NCBI GenBank assembly: GCA_963922205.1
Contig: CAWUHX010000015.1
Coordinates: 310,001-374,000, forward strand
Source: Romanomermis culicivorax
Lineage: Eukaryota; Nematoda; Enoplea; Mermithida; Mermithidae
Direction of reading: 5' to 3'
Length of the DNA: 64,000 nucleotides
In this document: piece by piece, positions 61,186 to 64,000 of the stretch
Numbering within the stretch: the first letter of the stretch is position 1
Layout: every line of letters begins with the position of its first letter
The notes under the pieces: model-generated
The model's input: only the letters and a program-made list of their open reading frames with translations
What the model was told of the DNA's origin: nothing
The model's database searches: none
Position numbers and translations under genes: made by a program

Positions 61186-62730
61186 AAATGAGAAATTTTA
61201 ACAGTACAAAGGACTTTCTCTATTTCAGTTCTCCGGCGTCTTTCTTTTTTCGTTCTTTTTCACATTATTTTTCGTTTTTTTCTCTTGCTGCTTTCTCTAT
61301 GTCGCCTTTTCTCTTTCTTGTCACCTTTCTTCATGTTTTCTATCTTTCTCTAATGATTTGCTACTTATTTTCACGTATGCTCAATGCCTTCATTTTTATT
61401 GAAGTTTTCTTTCTCTTGATCTTTTGCTTCTTCCAGGATTCCTATGTTTATTATTTTTCATAAAGACCTTCAGATGTTAGTGCGCATGGTGACCACCCAT
61501 CTTGAAACGTGTGTAATACAAAATGTGCAAAAGGTAATTTCAGTAAGACAGCCCCATAGGGAGGGAAATGAGGAGCGTGCTTCCTCCACCTAACGTCTTC
61601 AAAATTGATCACTGTGAAAGATAAGCGTTTAATGAAAGTGGGAGAGGAGGCGGGTGATTAGGAGGAACCAGTTGGGACCTTGATGGAGCTGGGCTTCAGG
61701 TAGCAGGCGTGGAGGTAAACCGCTCAATCAATAATAAAAGAACAAGTGTGTGGCCGGCATATTTTCCAGCCAGAATCAGTACAACTTCCTTTTATTTACT
61801 AACAAACTAACACTAAAAAAAGTTTGCCTTTATGGCCCAACTGCTGCGCAAAGGTTATGCAAAATTAACCAAAACAAAACGAACGAAAATATATACAGGA
61901 AAGATTTTTATTGTGAATGTGTTTTGTGACGTCCTTTCCTAATGTTCTCAGAAACCCTGTTGCATCTACTGTGAAATTATGATATCAACAAACGAAGGCT
62001 TGGGTTTTTGGTATTTATTGTTAAATTACTTACAAATTTAAATGGATAAGACGACAAGCGCAATGGTGCAGGGGCTGGAAGGTTGAAAGGTCGACACAAT
62101 AGAAAAAGCCAAAACTCCGCGGTTTGTTGTGATGAAGGCAAATTCCAATGAGGGATTCCGCTGTTCCGATATCCGGTAAATGAAGGGCAACTCGTTTGCC
62201 ACTAACCAGCAATGAAAAAACTCGAAAACGTAAGGGGAGCAATTAAACTATCGCGTAATTCCAAAGACTCACTCTTCTCTTTTATCAGTCACACATCGAT
62301 TTTCTTGGGGCGTGGTCAGCCCTACTTGATTTGTAATCCTGGCATGTAGTTCCACTATGCGGAAGTGCCTATAAAGTACGGTAGCAGTGTAGCACCTGCT
62401 ACTTCAATGATTTTGCCAAAATTGTCAGTGGGTTCAAAACATTAAACTGATTAGTGTATTTTTTGAGTGAAAGTGGTTTTTTGTTTTAGAGTGTGTCAAC
62501 CTTTCCATTTCTTGCCGAGTACATACATAATGGTGCAAAAATGGTCAAAACAAAGTACTTAAGAAATAAGTCTGGTTTCCAACTCAGAACCCAGATTAAC
62601 GAAAACAAAAGACAAAACTAATTGGTTACATAATTGTACATGACGAGAAAAACATGAGGGACATGAGGGACTTACACGATAAATAAAGTATATGAAAATT
62701 TAAATAAAAATTATCCAAATTTTTACAACT
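61186..62730 (-). other. Includes the LTR of the second gypsy element; far end not defined
   Basis: The LTR starts at 62738 on the minus strand and must extend left through part of this region. I could not locate its other end because the partner LTR is outside the window. The 91-codon Phe-rich frame at 61188-61463 is low complexity. Confidence 0.45.
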
Positions 62731-62749
62731 CCTTGACATTCCCCTCCTT
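62731..62749 (-). promoter_or_regulatory. Polypurine tract and LTR start of the second gypsy element
   Basis: On the minus strand AAGGAGGGGAA (62739-62749) is followed directly by TGTCAAGG (62731-62738), the expected PPT-LTR junction. Confidence 0.75.
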
Positions 62750-62750
62750 A

Positions 62751-64000
62751 CTAAGGCGAACGTCCTCCGTCGCAGCCTGTTCGTGGGGTTTTGATGCCTT
62801 GATGAAGGATAGATTGACGCCAAATTGGCCCGAGTGAAAACTGGTGATGCTTGACACGTCTGACTTTATTGGACGAGTCAAATGATGCTATGCGACGGAT
62901 GAGGGAGATGGGAGGATGAAAATGGATGGTTTCATTGACGTGCAACTTGTAGACTTTTCATGTTTACAGTTGTTGGATTTCGATATTTGGATATTTAACT
63001 TTTATGATTCTGTACAGTCCATGCTGTTGTGAGACAAACTTAGGACACTGATTTTTACTGACAATTGGTGTTTTTGTGAGGACCAAGTCTCAAATTTTGT
63101 ATTTTATATTATGTGACTTCTTGTTATATTGTTCAGAATATGGGTTTTGGGAGGCCAAAATGCTGGCCTGCACATTTCCGAAAGCTTGTGACAAGTGATT
63201 TTTTACAGGGTTAGCATATTCAACTCGGTCAAGGGTGTAGGGTGACCTTTGGAAACTGAAGGCTGCATCTGAAGGCAGCATGGGTTGTCACCCATATACG
63301 AGTTCAAAGGGTGAGTACCCGGTGCTTTCGTTTTTGTGAACATTGGTAGAAAATACTGCAAAGGGAAGATATTCATCCTGATCTGAATGATTTTCATTTA
63401 CCTACATGTGGATATCAGCAACAAGGGTCTGGTTGCACCTTTAGATTCCCCATTGCCCATTAGACGATAAGGGGCAGTGTGTACCTTTTCTGTATTGCAT
63501 AACTTTGTGATATTTGTAGATGTGAAATCTGAAGCCCTATCACAATGTATAATGTTCTGGGCTCAATGATGGCAAATGATTTTTTCAACAAAAAGAGAAG
63601 CAATTGTTTGTGACATTATGTTAAGGGTAGCAAATGCTTCCACATATTTTGTAAAGTAGTCAATAAAAACTACAACATAACAGTTTCCATTGCCGGACAT
63701 GGGGAGAAGACCCATGCAGTCAAATCCCACTCGTTCAAATGGTTGAGAAGCCCGAACTGGGACCAAATCAGCTTTGATCCCACATCTAGGGGGCTTATTG
63801 AACTGACACTTTTGACAAGTTTTGCAATATTGTTCCACAAATTTTCACATTTGAGGCTAAAAATATTTTTGTATATTTTCATACGTTTTTTTGGAAGAAA
63901 AGTGTCCTGCAAATTTGCTATCATGATGCCATTTGAGAATTTCTATTCTGAGCGACTTGGGAACGTAAATTTCATGTCCACTTGTGGATTTTGGGTGCAA
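62751..64000 (-). pseudogene. Second gypsy element: integrase part of pol, decayed, runs off the edge
   Basis: On the minus strand one reads, in order, the zinc-region end 'CKTCQKCQFNKPPRCG', the catalytic-core start 'VGFDCMGLLPMSGNGN' and 'VVVFIDYFTKYVEAFA'. Then come 'CDRASDFTS' (catalytic Asp kept, G lost), 'KNESTGYSPFELVYG' and a C-terminus 'QLHVNETIHFHPP', immediately before the polypurine tract. Several stops and frameshifts break it. There is no envelope between pol and the LTR. It is diverged from ORF2 of the intact element and so belongs to another gypsy lineage. Confidence 0.88.

Noticed and set aside
61188..61463. 91-codon Phe/Ser-rich frame as a membrane protein gene
   Set aside because: Low-complexity pyrimidine-rich DNA with no start context or homology.
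1..64000. tRNA or rRNA genes
   Set aside because: None recognised by eye on either strand; a covariance-model scan would be needed to be sure.

Overview
The window is AT-rich animal DNA, probably from an invertebrate. Frequent CTACAGTA/TACTGTAG words and a mosaic of small transposons hint at a nematode-like genome, but that is only a guess. One conserved host gene is present: the mitochondrial phosphate carrier SLC25A3, on the minus strand. It has six exons between 23,931 and 37,988 that splice in frame to 352 residues. Its first intron is 8 kb and full of transposons. Its second intron carries about 720 bp of AAAAG repeat.

Layout from left to right. 208-14,114 is a complete but decayed Maverick/Polinton with 6-bp target duplications (GGTGCC), AG...CT termini and long inverted repeats. 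It holds a protein-primed DNA polymerase B pseudogene with at least six small introns, a packaging-ATPase pseudogene, small virion-type genes, and two hAT-type non-autonomous insertions, each with a perfect 8-bp duplication. I found no capsid, integrase or protease gene in it. 14,979-22,940 is a nest of small elements, including a large inverted-repeat element whose 2.5-kb centre carries a decayed spliced gene with a lamin-tail-like region. 23,931-37,988 is SLC25A3. Its intron 1 hosts a near-intact PIF/Harbinger transposon (32,085-35,687) whose transposase and Myb/SANT-like genes interlock on opposite strands, plus an internally deleted Harbinger relative.

39,833-56,089 is a young, near-intact 16.3-kb Ty3/gypsy-class LTR element and the most unusual object here. 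Its two 1.4-kb LTRs differ at about eleven positions and one 12-bp indel by eye. A 4-kb leader contains a tandem array of TGACGTCAGCAA-headed hairpins that alternate between two types every ~66 nt. One 1,912-codon frame then encodes Gag, an envelope-like glycoprotein with signal peptide and membrane anchor, and two retropepsin-like domains. A second frame (+1) encodes reverse transcriptase, RNase H and integrase. The envelope therefore lies between gag and protease rather than after pol. Inside gag is an 86-nt GT-AG intron. Removing it moves translation into another frame and ends Gag at 47,657; keeping it lets the ribosome run on into envelope and protease. This looks like a splice switch between Gag and a Gag-Env-Pro polyprotein.

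56,090-64,000 holds minisatellites, MITEs, a second smaller copy of the inverted-repeat element, and at the right edge the 3' part of a decayed second gypsy element on the minus strand (integrase remnant, polypurine tract, LTR start).

Basis: exon joins, target duplications and inverted repeats were read directly from the sequence. Family assignments rest on recognised motifs without a database search.
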